Source: Colias croceus
Taxonomy: Eukaryota; Arthropoda; Insecta; Lepidoptera; Pieridae
Assembly (NCBI RefSeq): GCF_905220415.1
Contig: NC_059542.1
Span: 5,704,001-5,768,000 of the forward strand
Length of the DNA stretch: 64,000 nt
Direction: 5' to 3'
In this document: positions 1-12,762 of the stretch, piece by piece
Position numbering within the stretch: position 1 is the stretch's first letter
Layout of the letters: the number at the start of each line of letters is the position of its first letter
Position numbers and translations under genes: made by a program
The notes under the pieces: generated by a model
What the model saw: the letters and a program-made list of their open reading frames with translations, nothing else
Databases searched by the model: none
What the model was told of the DNA's origin: nothing

Positions 1-2818
1 GGGTGGAAAGCTAGTATATTTATACTTTAATGTTCTAAACATTTACGGCTTTACATTATTATTCAAACAAATAACCGTGATGAAATTAGACGAAACGCTT
101 TTTCATGATTTTGCTAGAAATTTTTCAAAGGCGCTACGTATATTTTATAAAGCATACGTTTATTTTTTGTACTTTTGGAGTATTTGGAGTGTAATAAAAT
201 TGAATTTGTATATGCATATCTTTTAAATACCATATAATATCATTATCATTATATAATTTTGGTAATTTTGAATAAATATATAAACATACGTAAATTAATA
301 CGTATTTTCAGGAAATGGTACTCCTTAAATAAGTGCACGTGTAAAATAATGCGAGCAAAGGTTATAATATCAACTCAAGTCACGCAATGTACTAAGTTGA
401 ATCCTAAGTTCAGGTAAAGTTCAAATCTAGCTGAAACTTAGCTAACGAAGTTATAACTAGCAGTAGCAAAATGAATGAAAATGTTTAGTATTTGAATTAT
501 TTATTTGAACACTAATTTCAACATTGTTTCAGTAAATATGGTAGGTATTAATGTTAATTTTAACAACTGGAATTTTAAACATAGCATACAACGAATTCAA
601 CATAGAATTTAATAACAAATATTATAATTTATAATTATTTAAGTATATTATAATATTGCAATTTTGGCATAGATTTGTATTTATTTATAAACTCATCAAA
701 TATTTCCGTTTTCGAGTATTTTTCTGATAAAAAGGAAATAAATATAATAAAGCTCTCAATCACCCACGCAGAAACTGCGTAATGTACCGAAGTGATTTGA
801 AGAAAAAGTAATAATTAAATTATCTGGTTCTTGACTTCTTGAAAAAATATTTTTACAAGTTTCACCAGAATTGATTATGTACTTACGAGTGACCCTTCAA
901 TTTAGATTCCTTTTTGAATTACCTAGCTATGTACCTAGGACGTAGATGTAGGTAGTATAGTTTCTTATCTAAGTTAGCTGTAGTTATCTGAAGACATCTT
1001 TGGTACCTAATTGGTAATTGTATATACATACTTACCTACTTACACAGGTGGGATTTTATGGAAACTATTTGGATACAGCAATAATATCTAATGTTAGAAG
1101 GTATGCCCGGAATTTACGGCTAGAGAATGCATATATTAAAGTTTGAAGATTTATCTAAACAGAAAAAAAAAATAACTTTATAGTGTGTAAGTTTAACGTT
1201 AGTGTGTTAGTTTAAAAAGTTTTTGTGGTTCGATCCACATAAAATTTGTTAGATAAACCTGTTTGTTCCAGGGGGTGGTAAGCGAATTTTTCGAAATCTT
1301 TGAATGCAGTTTTTTGTTTCTAAATATCTTAAAAACCCAAATACATAATCTTATTTTCTCTAGAAGCCAAACTTGTATTTTTATGAGGAAAATCCTTGAT
1401 CCTTGAGCTACATCTTCTTGTGATTATCATTTGAACATCGCTTAGAAGCGTAAATAAAACACTTTTGCAATTTATATTGTTTATTAAAAATATCAATAAT
1501 AATATGACAATCTGATTAAATATGCTGTAATTGAAGCACAGTAATTTATATTTTTTTATTTACAAATAATATTAATATTTTTACAAATAACAACATACTT
1601 ACATTTAATGCAGAAAAAATATAATTTCTAGCATTTGTCAATCAACGGAAATATTTACCTACTAAATTGTTTATTGACTATAAAATACGGCCTTTTGTAA
1701 GAACAGAAAATTTCATTACAATTATTATTAATTATTTATTATTACATTTCAATAAGGCACTCGAACCATTAAAGCTTTTTCACACTTATATATTATTACG
1801 TCATTATACATATATTATATAATTAATTAATAAATGCCAAAGGAGCTCTTTTATGGACGGACATTGTTCAATAATGCGTGTAAATTTTTTTTTGCAAATT
1901 TTCATATTTTCATTTAAAAAGTTATATACGTAAACAGTTTACGTAATTGTCAGTAAAAAGATGATACTTATAATACCTAAAGGAAATTATGAAAAACGTC
2001 GAGTGGAGAACAATATTGATATTACACAGTAGGTATTGTTTATTACATATGATATACAAATTTACATAAAATACATAATTATAAACAAAACATATCCATT
2101 TGTAATCAAAATTAGTTATATGTATAACACGAGATTTATTAGTACCTACTTTTTAAATTATAAATTTTTGTCTGATACCTAATAATTCGGGTAGGTAAAA
2201 TGTTTTTAAACAATGAAATTTAACAGAAATTCCTTACTTTCGAAGGTTCATTCGTAGGAGCAAACCGTTTAAGATTCAAAGTCAATTTTAATTTAATTGT
2301 TTTATGTATATTTTAATTAAATGGAAAGTTAATCACGTGCGCTTTAATTATATTTACGAGTTAGATTTCTTATTCATAATTTACGGCAGGACGTTATAGT
2401 GTCATCAATATAATATTGTGTCTTAATACACCTTCAAATTTTGAGATATCAAATACATTGTAATTATATAATAGTTGCTAAACTAAATAACTTCAGTGTA
2501 CGCAAAAATGTTATTTTAAATGTTTTGGGTAACCACATATAGGGTATAAATATTTGTATGTAAAGTACCTATTATATTCAATCAAAAACATCAAATTTAG
2601 GACGATATTAAAAGTTTATATTTTTAAGGATTTCGTTATCTTATGTAAAATAATGGTATGGATGGAATTACCCAGTGTAAATTACTTACCAACAACATTA
2701 GAAAACAAAGTACACATTAACAAATAAGTCAACCATACATTAAAAAAATACTAAATAACATTTGGTTACATTAACTTGTTCATGAAAAAAATGTCACGAG
2801 TTAAAACAGCTTTACTTA
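1..2818. other. Intergenic / 3' flank, no gene seen
   Basis: AT-rich sequence with no open frame of note and no recognisable exon. It lies downstream of the minus-strand tandem-C2 gene and may contain its 3' UTR. I could not pick a single convincing polyadenylation signal: minus-strand ATTAAA occurs near 2287 and 2343, but neither is clearly favoured. Confidence 0.6.
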
Positions 2819-5800
2819 TCACTCGAAATTAACCCAAAATGTTTTGGGTACTCCTGGCTGCCTCAAAATTTCGCTCCAACTGTCTGCATACGCGGATTTG
2901 TCATCGATGAGTGCCTTTCCTAGAATTTCTTTTTTTGCCATTTTAGTTTTACAACCGAGACTAATGTAAATGCTAACTTTGTTCAAGTTCGCTTTGAACA
3001 CCGATAGCTTCACGGTTGCGGACTTGGGATCCCATCTGGCCGATATTGTTGGAGCGAATCTATCGCTTTTCCAGTAGCACTCCGCTTTATTCGCTTCCAA
3101 TATTGTCGCCTTCAAATAGAGGGGCGCTGAAACAGAGGTCAATGCCAGTATAAGCTGTTGGACAAATTTCAATAAACGACGATTGCCGATTTGATACCAG
3201 GTATTAGTATCGTAATACATACTTATAAAACAGACGAATGTTTAGAAATATCTACAAATACACCTATAGGTAGTACTATATTTGTAGATGATAAAAAGAA
3301 AATAAAGATTAAAAGATGTAGGTATTTATTGAGATTCAGGTTGTCAAACGGTTGGAAAAAGACGAATTAACTTATATGATAAATAGCAGTTTGAACTGAA
3401 AACTATTGCTCACTTTCTCTATAATAAAACATGTGACGTACAGTTGGTACGTATTAATTTCAAGTTCAATTGGGATGTACTTGATTCAAAGCACGTCCAA
3501 ACCAGGAAAACCACTCTCTCTATATTAATAAACAAAGCACGTTACGCTTCGCAAACTGTTAATTTAATAATAGACTTTAAGTATGAATGTTAGCATTCAT
3601 AATGAATAAAATAAAAAGTAAGTAGGTATGAATTAACGTAAGCTGCAGTCATAATATGAAATAAATATTACCTATAATATGATATTCAGTTAAAATGTGA
3701 TTTTATTCTAGAATAGGTCATATACATATTAAAATACAAAATTTTGCATATGTGAAGTAAAATATTTTTTCAATATTATAAAACAAAGTGGTCAAACCTT
3801 AGATCATTAAGTAATGATCTAAGGGTCAAACTCATCACACAATTGTTATGTTAAGTAAGTTTCCACACACGATTCTAAAAATAAAATCATCCATGCTACC
3901 GGACGCAAAAACTCCGCAAAAAGGTTCCACGCAAAAACGCGAGGACAATCATAAGTAATTACCTTTATATTGTTCTTGTTCTTGCATTGTCTGAACGCTA
4001 CATCTAAGTCGGTTCACTGTAAGCTGAACAGTATCATTTAACCCATCTTCACTTCCAGTGTATAACAACGTCACTTCGAGTTGTCCCTTCTTGTTTTCTC
4101 GCTGAAAATAATTGATATCTTCATTAATTAAATCACAAACATTGAAAACATAGGAGCTGAATTGTAATAAAGGATCCGAATCTTATTTCAATTGACTCAA
4201 ATATTTCTATCGAATATTTCAACCATGTAATTAAATAACCCTTTGTCAATATAGTGTTTCTGGACCTAAAGGAGTGACATTTTCATTTTATTGGAGACAA
4301 AAATTCTCAGAAAAATCAAATTCGAGCAAACAACGTAATTAAATTTCTCAAAGATTGTTACCTCTAAAGGCCCATTTGAAACAATTTAGCTTGAATAACA
4401 ATCGACGCAGTTAACCCCATTCTCCAATAATTTGAAAGCCAAAGGTGTAAGTAAGACAAACAAATTGGAACGGATTTATATGGGAGTTAAACGATGTATG
4501 AACAATCGATCTGTATTTGAAACAGCTGGGCCCCTAATCCATGCACCTAGTAATTATTGTTATGTTATAATATTTTGTGGTTTATTTTCAGCATATAATT
4601 AAATAGGTAACTACAAAATTGGAATCCATATGAAAATTCCTACACCTAAACATAAAATTCGTAATAAGGATACATAAGAACAGGTCAGAAGCAAGCAACA
4701 ATTTATTTTACGATGTTGACAAGGTAGCCGAGGTAAAATCGTTTATTGATACTCGTCGAAAACTGTGTAACTACGTAATAAAAATACCCTACAAATTGAG
4801 AACCTAAGATGTTTGTTGGATTGCAGGATAGTGATCTTGCGATCGGTGACAATAATCTATTATAGGCTACATTTATGACCAGGGATCGTTTCATAGAGTG
4901 TGTTTATCTGTATTAAACGATGTTTCAAGGTTAAATGTAAATAATTAACAAAGATTTACTCTATAACACAGTTATTAAAAATGTAAAATGTGAGGGAGTG
5001 AGGACGTTACTTTAATTACCCGCAGCAAACGTGCATGCACTTTGTGATTAGCTATATGTATAAAACTATCCTTTAATTTGATATGGGCTCTGAAGAAAAT
5101 CATAGCAATCTTATCACAGTCTTGTTTATAATATTTAAAATGAAATTTCTGATACTTTATGTATTAAATTATGGAACTAATTTCATTAAAATTAAAATGC
5201 AATATCTCAAATCTACGCCTGACGCTCCATCCTTAACGATGTCAATTAATGATAATAACTGATAAGGCGTAACAACAGATATTCTTTTGGATAAGGAAAG
5301 TGTCATTTAGGTAAATATATACACAAAACTCGTCTCGCAAAAACAACATTGCATAATTACGCGCGATAAAATTATTTTAAAGATTCCCAAGGTTGTTATC
5401 TTACGTCAGCTGTGTAATATTATACGTTACATACCTACTCTATGGGCTGAGTCAAGGTCAAAACTATTCTATTGTGCCTACACGAGCTCCAAGACTGTTT
5501 AAAATTCTCAATCACTCCCAATCTGCTGATGACTCACCACATCAATTAATAAAACTATTAGCGAGTTAGCCTTTGAACTGATGTTAACTATCTGTTTACG
5601 TGTAATGCCGTGAATAAAAGCTGTCCATAATTTAGAAATAAAACACATAACATTTAGCAGCAAGCTTGGTATTTGAATTTTGAATTTTGAGCCTAAATAT
5701 ACAATGTATAGAACAGACAGCAAATGTTTATCCAATTTAATGTGAACGTTGCTGTAAAATCGCTATACCGACAAATAAAAGCGAACCTTTTTATAACTTC

Positions 5801-8800
5801 TGTACGGTAAATTTTTGTGATCTATAAAGTATATGGGTCGACAGAAAAGATTTATACAAGCAATAGAGTTATCTCGATGAGGAAATTCAGTGCACGTTCT
5901 ATTAAAATTCGTTCACCAGTGACCACCATATCATTTAACAGTTACGGGTAAGTAACTGGGTGCCAATAAATTGTGTAGTGCCTATTGTATCCAGAAAGTC
6001 TATAGCGATTGAAGCCCACACAAAAAGCAGTGGATTGTATCCATATCAGAGCAGCGGCCAATTTTCTCACAGTTCCTAATCAAATAAAAACCCTTCAACG
6101 CGACGGATTGTTTGGAGCACAATAGCTTTTTCTTTCATCTTGTGTTTCGATTTTCAACGTAAACGTGTATTGGGAAATTGTAGGATAACTGCATTTATAA
6201 AGTCAGTGAAAGGAATGCTATGCAATCCAAAATATTCCCAATTTATAGTGACGATAATTTTAAAAACGCCTAATGAAGGTCAATTTAATCAAATAAATGA
6301 ATAATGTTCTAATGTTCTGAAAATATAAGCTTTATTCGAGGATAGTTATATAAATTTTAATAAGTATATAAAACAGTTTCTGAGCCATAATTTATTATTT
6401 ATTTATTTCCAAGCGGTGTAAAGATTGCTCTTGAATAAAACAATAATATCCCCTACCTTCCCACAGTGATATCTTGGATTGGGTCTAAAGTATTTATCGT
6501 TAACGTTTTAACGCTAAAGTGATTGAACGTTTTACTGAAATTTGATAGAGCTAAGCAATCTTTTTATACTTACAAAAGGTTTCATGCCTCGAAGTATTTC
6601 GTCAAATCATAATATTTGTATCTACAGAAATTATTGAATGGTCTAATATTTTTAATGCATTATGCTAAATTACTACAGATCCATGATAAACAACTTACTT
6701 ACCTAAAATAAGATTAAAGTCATAGGAAAATTAAATTCTTGTCTTCTTTACATACATTATTTAAAAAAAAATTACTTACTCGTGTATCAATAGTATTAAG
6801 TCCACTTGCAATCGCATTAATTGGTCGCCAAATATCAGGTGTACCAATCAAACCATTTTTTAAATCATTCTGAAATAGTTTCGAGTCAAAATTCCACGTC
6901 GCAGCACCAACTGTTCTTCGTTTTTCTAGAATAGATTTTTGTGTTATACTCTCAGCTTTAGTGGATTTAAAACTACTGAATGTTTTTTCCAATAGTCCGG
7001 ATTTTGTCTTTGGTTCTTCATCGTTCATCAATTTCATAGTTGTCTTGGCATCTAAAGTTTTAGCGTTTTTTCTTTTGTCTCCGTCTAATTTTGGCGCCTC
7101 CAATAATGCATAAATTGTCAATGACAAGAAGTGACCAGCTAGCTGACTTTGAAGATCGATTTTCTCATTTGGCTTTTTCGCGTCCTTTGGTTTCAGCTGG
7201 AATTTAAAATCTTCGTTCCAAACTGGCCAGGAACTGTCTTGTAAAGTCGTCTCATATTTGCTGTCCCCAGGGAAGACTTTAACCTGAAAATTATCAAATT
7301 TGTACGGAAATAATCTGTGTAATATTATGGAATGGGAATTGTTTGAATAACTTCGAATGCGCCTGAACAACGGAAATTTAATAAGGGGGTAACAGTTTGT
7401 CGTCGGTTTATTTGTGAAACGCGGTACTAGAATTATATAGCAATACAGAATAATTTACTTCAGGTCTTCTCAGGGTGATCTTTAAATATTAGAAGGAAAT
7501 ACAGCATTGACATTTTGATACTAATATATTTTTATCGGAATTCTCATACTTCGAATTTTGACCCTATTCTAAATTACATTAAAATATTTAACTAGATAGA
7601 TATTATACGTTAAAGTAAAATTAATGCTTTACTAGCTTATTATTGGCCTCCATCCCGACCTTTGGTTCCAGGAAACTATTATTGGAATTTTGAAGTTAAT
7701 ATTTAAAACGAAACCAAAGTCCATAACGAACCCATTGCTATTATCGAGGGGACATCATTCGAAGCGAGTCTAATTCCAAAATTTAACGAAGTTTATCTTC
7801 TTCTCTTTGAAAGTCAATACGTTATTAATTGTTACTTTTATCTAGAGGAAAATAAATTAACGATCTTACAGGGTTGCAACGCTATCTGAGCGTTAATTTA
7901 ATTAACATAACTGGAGCTTAATTGTCCTCCGATAGTGAATTACTACCGGCGTTAGTACGCTACTGTATTTCAATGAATAATTATTATCCTTACTTGAGAA
8001 CCATTCATTATGCTATTCTTTTAAAACATTTTTCAAACAATATTGTCTTGCGTATTTTATTTTGGCGTTGAATTTGGCCTTTACCAATTCAGCTATTCAG
8101 GATAAAATCGAGACTATGGGTTTCCTTGATCTTCACGCTCTTTAAAAATTATAATTATTTTGCTGAAGTGAAACTTTTTTATCGGGGTTGGAAAAAAATT
8201 TAGTGTTACATTTTTTCGTTACGCGTGACATTTTTCCGTTACGCGCCATCTTTTTCTTAGGTATCCCGACCACGCGTGATTCGACGTATTTCTGTAAAGT
8301 TGCATTTAGTAAATTATTTTTTGAAATATAAGGTCATAAAAAAGTTTCACTTCTTAGGTAGGTACGTGTGTAGGTACACTAGTTCACGCACACATTTTTT
8401 TCAATTTATAGTCTCACATTCGACTGCAGGATTAGTGCGTCACTAATTATAAAAAACCAAGATTGAGCGAGTTATATATATACAGTAATTATTATTGTCT
8501 GCAAAACAGAAATATGATACGCACGTAGAATTCAAACATATTAAATAAAACTAAGTATGGTATACTATTAACTATAATTATATTGTACTGTGGTATCTGC
8601 GGTGTATCGAGTTCCGATCAAACAAGCTCCAGAACGGTAATTAATAATATTGATAGGATGACATCGATATACTGAGGACAAAAATCATTTTTAATTATTT
8701 CTATAGATATAGCTAGGTACCTACTCGTAGGTGTTCAATTTATGAGGGTCGTGTTGAAGTTTGTATGTTGATAATTCATATAACCTACATGCTTAAAATG

Positions 8801-11305
8801 TGTAACTTAACATTGAATTAATAACGATAATCACTCCCTCTTCTATTTAAATAACCTGTTAGAAAAATTTCTGTATTTCAGAATACCTACATTGTAATGT
8901 TTTTTAATATCTACCTATGGTACAATTTGGGCACAATGTAATGGTTCGTATGAACCAACCATGTATATGGTTTGTAATATTTATCAATTGACATCATTTT
9001 ATTTCGACTTTTTCAATTCACTCAATCGTTGGGACAACAAACTGATGCTAATTTGTCTCATGTTTCTATTAGGCTAAGTTATCACATTTAGTCATAACTC
9101 ATAACCTTTCGCAGGCCAATGTTTTCACAATACGATTGTATCTACTAGTCAATAACGATGAATAATTTTCAAAAACGGCAACAATAATATATTTCGTAAC
9201 AATACGATAAATCTGTGGATAAATCGAAAATAATCTAAATACCTAATTCATTTCGATTTGTTAGCATGTGAAAATTTCCATGAATAAGGTGTTTTTTGAG
9301 TTAAATAGAATCAGATATAATATAGGTAATATGGAATATGGTCAACATAGTATTATGTTATTATTAGTAATTTCATGGTACAATGCTATTAATAAGTTAT
9401 TGGAACACCGAAAATGCATAGCCGGAGATAAGAGACCGATAACGCGACGGTCACAATGTAAAGGGTCCTATGATAACAAAAACGATAATCACCGTTGACG
9501 TCTATATAGATCGATTTGGTGACGTATATATCTACATAATATACTTCATGCAAATAGAAAACTCCTCATGCAGCACTCTTTCCAAATCTATTTCTCATAC
9601 GACATAATATTATACTTAGTAGGAATAGGAGATGGTTGATGATGGTTTTCTTAAACCACTTACATGATCAGCGTTTTCTCACTTGTACTGTTAGCAGTAA
9701 ATCGTAATTATGTCCAACATTACAATACCTATTTACATTTTAAAGGCGTCCGAGTTCAAATATAGAGCCGAGTTCAAATATAGATATATAATAGAGCCCG
9801 GACCACACCCTAACTCTACCAATGATAATTGCATGACTTGTACAAAGTATATTTTGTACAAATTGTATCTATTTGACGCTATCTCACGTATTCCATTTTC
9901 TTACGTTACCTACCTACTCTTGTTTAGTTACTTTAACTAACTAAATAAATGTACTACTACCAAATGCCGGTACCTACTTAACGTTAATTCACGAGCCTAG
10001 GTAAGTTTGTTGTTCCCATTGATTTCCCACTTCGTTATACAGACACGCACGAAAAATCATGGCCAGCTGAGGCAGCCAAATACGCGACATACTTTTTCAG
10101 GTAGGTAAATAAAGAATGAAATCCAAGGCAGAAATTAAAATCGAAAACGTTTATAATAATAACTTTGACTTCAGTAACGACATATATTTTTTGACAAGCA
10201 GTTACGGGAGCTATCACTTTATCTCGCAAGCGGTAAACCGCAAAACTGCGCGAGATAGACTGTAGACAAATTAGTCTACGGTTAAAAAACGATGTGCCTA
10301 TACCGACAATGTACTTATATAGGTATACGTAAGTCGGTAAGTGCTATGGAAATTAATTTTGGCGCACATTGGCGATTTCTACCCGCAAGAATTTTGTAAC
10401 GTTGCGGTTTAAATCAGTCGCGGGAATAACTACAAGTGAGACCGCTTTTATATTCGTTTCCTTGGCTTATAACACGACTAAAAATCGCGGCGGTAGAGCC
10501 GTAACCTAGGCGTATGTTTAGTTATAAGTAGGTACCTACTACTAATTCAGATTCGTTTCCTTATCGTAGGTAGATAATGCAGGTATTCCACGTGTTTCAC
10601 GTACTTTTCACGTAGGTAGGTAGGTTTATTACGTGGTTTACTTAATTCTTTTTTGGGTCTGGATATAGAACAAACCCATGACCTTTGGAACAACGAAAAT
10701 GTGCTGTGACGAAACTAGACCAATTCAAAACGAATAAAGAATGTATCTTGTAGGTATGATGACAAATATACCTATTAATTATGTACCTAATTAATACACA
10801 TACTAGGTACCTATATCCTCTTAGATCAAATCATATACCTACCTATGTAGGCTTAGAGCATTAAATGCTCTAAGTAGGTACGTAGGGAGCTTATTATTTT
10901 TATGTGTCACGAGCTACGTTTTTTTATCAATAGGTAGGTAATTTCTAAATTAAGGATTAGAGGTAGGATTACATTTTAAATATTTGCTGGTTACACAAAA
11001 AAATGGAATAATACAAGCTAGGTATTATAGTTTCAGAAAAAAAATATTGAAAACTGTGTACCTACGTATTTTAAAATGACATACCTAAATTATTTAATTA
11101 CCTTAACAAGGTATCCGTGGGCGCGACTGAGACCAAACAAAGACGGGAGATTGCGAGCGCCGATAACAGTTACAAACAAATTTTTACTTATTGGATGTAA
11201 TGATAACTTAAATCCTATCTCTGGTTCCAAGCTACCACTACCGGCCAGTTGATTATCCTTATTATTATTTAAAATATTCTTTAATTTACTAAAAGAAAAC
11301 GCCAT
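2819..11305 (-). CDS. Tandem C2-domain (synaptotagmin-like) protein, 4 coding exons, 384 aa
   Basis: Coding exons on the minus strand are 11305-11102, 7283-6780, 4101-3963 and 3126-2819. All junctions are GT-AG and the phases (0, 0, 1) give 384 codons plus TGA. The ATG at 11305 has A at -3. A first C2 domain starts near residue 30 (FKLSLHPISKNLFVTVIGA, then NLPSLFG and YLVKVKVFPG across exons 1-2) and runs to about residue 130. A Lys/Ser-rich linker follows (LEKTFSSFKSTKAES). A second C2 domain begins with KKGQLEVTLLYTG in exon 3 and ends with the synaptotagmin-type tail WSEILRQPGVPKTFWVNF. There is no N-terminal transmembrane segment, unlike classical synaptotagmins. The aspartates that bind calcium in typical C2 loops are not evident, so calcium-independent membrane or protein binding is inferred. 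It could be a Syt14/16-like or other orphan C2 protein; the subfamily is not certain. Confidence 0.85.
3797..3824. repeat. Short perfect palindrome CCTTAGATCATTA..TAATGATCTAAGG
   Basis: Thirteen-base inverted repeats are separated by AG, inside the third intron of the C2 gene. A near-identical hairpin occurs at 46992-47018, and a related one (CTTAGAGCATT) at 10855-10877. Confidence 0.8.
8165..8353. mobile_element. 189-bp MITE-like element with 18-bp perfect TIRs
   Basis: The element begins GAAGTGAAACTTTTTTAT and ends with its exact reverse complement. The interior contains two related blocks (TTTTTCGTTACGCGTGAC and TTTTTCCGTTACGCGCCA). It lies in intron 1 of the C2 gene. The flanks show no clear target duplication, so the superfamily is undetermined. 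Confidence 0.75.
8424..8440 (+). repeat. Isolated copy of a foldback-element end
   Basis: The 17-mer CTGCAGGATTAGTGCGT also occurs at the left terminus of the foldback element at 36077-37514. It lies about 70 bp from the MITE at 8165-8353 and may be a solo end or a decayed relative. Confidence 0.5.
10505..10960. repeat. Cluster of TAGGTA/TACCTA short runs
   Basis: GTAGGTAGGTAGG, GTAGGTACCTACTA, CATACCTACCTATG and similar short runs recur in both orientations. This looks like simple-sequence drift common in some lepidopteran genomes. No coding or structural role is visible. Confidence 0.5.
10855..10877. repeat. Palindrome CTTAGAGCATT-A-AATGCTCTAAG
   Basis: A perfect 11-bp stem with a one-base centre, in intron 1 of the C2 gene. 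Its outer sequence resembles the hairpins at 3797 and 46992. Confidence 0.7.
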
Positions 11306-11919
11306 CGTATTTTAAAAACATAAAACTTCTATCTGCAGTCCACTATCAAACGCACATAAAACCGGTTTAGCAGTTAAATTTATCAAAACACTTTAAACAC
11401 AATGTACACTTGTCGTTGGATCATTCATTTTAATTAAGTGCCTACATTACATACAAAATAAAGTCAAATGAAAACAAAACTTTAAGTTTATGAAACAACC
11501 ATATTATTATTAGTAAACACCAAGGTAAACACCAATAACGTTTGACAAACCACGATTGTTATTTGTTACTGAATTGGTTATTGGATAAATGGATAGTTTG
11601 AGAAGTTATGAACTGTCAAACTTTGTATGTCAAAAAATAATAATGAATGACATCTTACCTCATCTTACAGTCTTACGCCAATACTGCAAACTTAAAAAAA
11701 GTACTTTATCACAATAAACAACACATCGCTGTTCGGATATTTATAATTTAGCCGTATTTCATACGAACTTATGTTAAGCTCGCCATCTTGTGCAAATTTT
11801 ATGTACAACTATTCTATCTGTCAATAAAGTGACATAAATGACCCAAAAGATGGCGCGGCGCGCGCTTCAGTTAAAAGGACGAATAGCGCGGGCGCACAGA
11901 TTTTGTTCGTGGTGTCTCC
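11306..11919. other. 5' flank of the C2 gene; promoter region not resolved
   Basis: This sequence lies upstream of the minus-strand ATG at 11305. It includes a GC-rich patch around 11850-11895 (GGCGCGGCGCGCGC) that stands out from the AT-rich background and could be promoter sequence. No TATA box in the right orientation was identified. Confidence 0.35.
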
Positions 11920-12375
11920 TAGGGATGTTGAATATCAATATCAATATCGATATTGATATTTTTATTAAAAAATATCGATATATCGGTATGATTTGACAGA
12001 GAATATTCGTGCTTTAAAAATTAATTTATTTGGTGTAATCTAATTCAATCATCTTAAATTTCTAGATAAATATTAATTAATATATATAATTTTTAATTTT
12101 TTATAAATCAAACAACCGTTCAAAAATTTTTATTATATAATAAATAAAATATAATTTGTTAAAAGATGTTAGTATAATTTTATTTTTGGGGTTTTTTAAT
12201 CTTAAAACTTATAAAATATGTTTATTGGTCCGAAAAAAATATCGGTTTTTATACCTTTTCGATACTTAGAATTTTATATCGATACATCGATATATCGAAC
12301 TATTAAATATCGCTTAAAAATATCGATATATTGAAAAAATAATATCGATATATCGATATTTTTTCAACAAGCCTA
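11920..12375. mobile_element. hAT-like non-autonomous element with 8-bp TSD and ATATCGATAT repeats
   Basis: The 456-bp element begins TAGGGATGTTGAATATC and ends TTTTCAACAAGCCTA, imperfect terminal inverted repeats. It is flanked on both sides by GTGTCTCC (11912-11919 and 12376-12383), an 8-bp target duplication as expected of hAT transposons. Both subterminal zones are dense in the self-complementary motif ATATCGATAT. The core is AT-rich with no open frame, so it is non-autonomous. It sits between the C2 gene and the 3' end of the ODR4 gene. Confidence 0.85.
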
Positions 12376-12617
12376 GTGTCTCCTCCATACGTAGTAATAT
12401 TATCTCAATGATACTTAACTATACATTTTAAAGGTTTGAGGGGCGATTTGTGTTTGGATTTAAAAGATATTGGTCGATAAATTTTAATGCCTAAGCTTTC
12501 ATTGCATTAGGAATGCTTGCAAGTTGCAATTCCTATATAATTAATTTTCCAATTAGGTGTTCTATTGTTATGATTTATTTTGACCGAAAATTGAAACAGA
12601 AATTATATAAAAAATAC

Positions 12618-12623
12618 TTTATT
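12618..12623 (-). terminator. Polyadenylation signal of the ODR4 gene
   Basis: AATAAA on the minus strand (TTTATT on the plus), about 140 bases beyond the ODR4 stop codon. Spacing and orientation fit. Confidence 0.65.
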
Positions 12624-12762
12624 CATATATCATTGAAAATTACACAGCAATCTGTACAAAACAGGTGCATATTATAGTCACAATCTGAATATATTATAAC
12701 CATACACATAGAGAAATAAAATTTGCTTGCAACCAAATTCACTTCAAATAAATCTCACAAGT

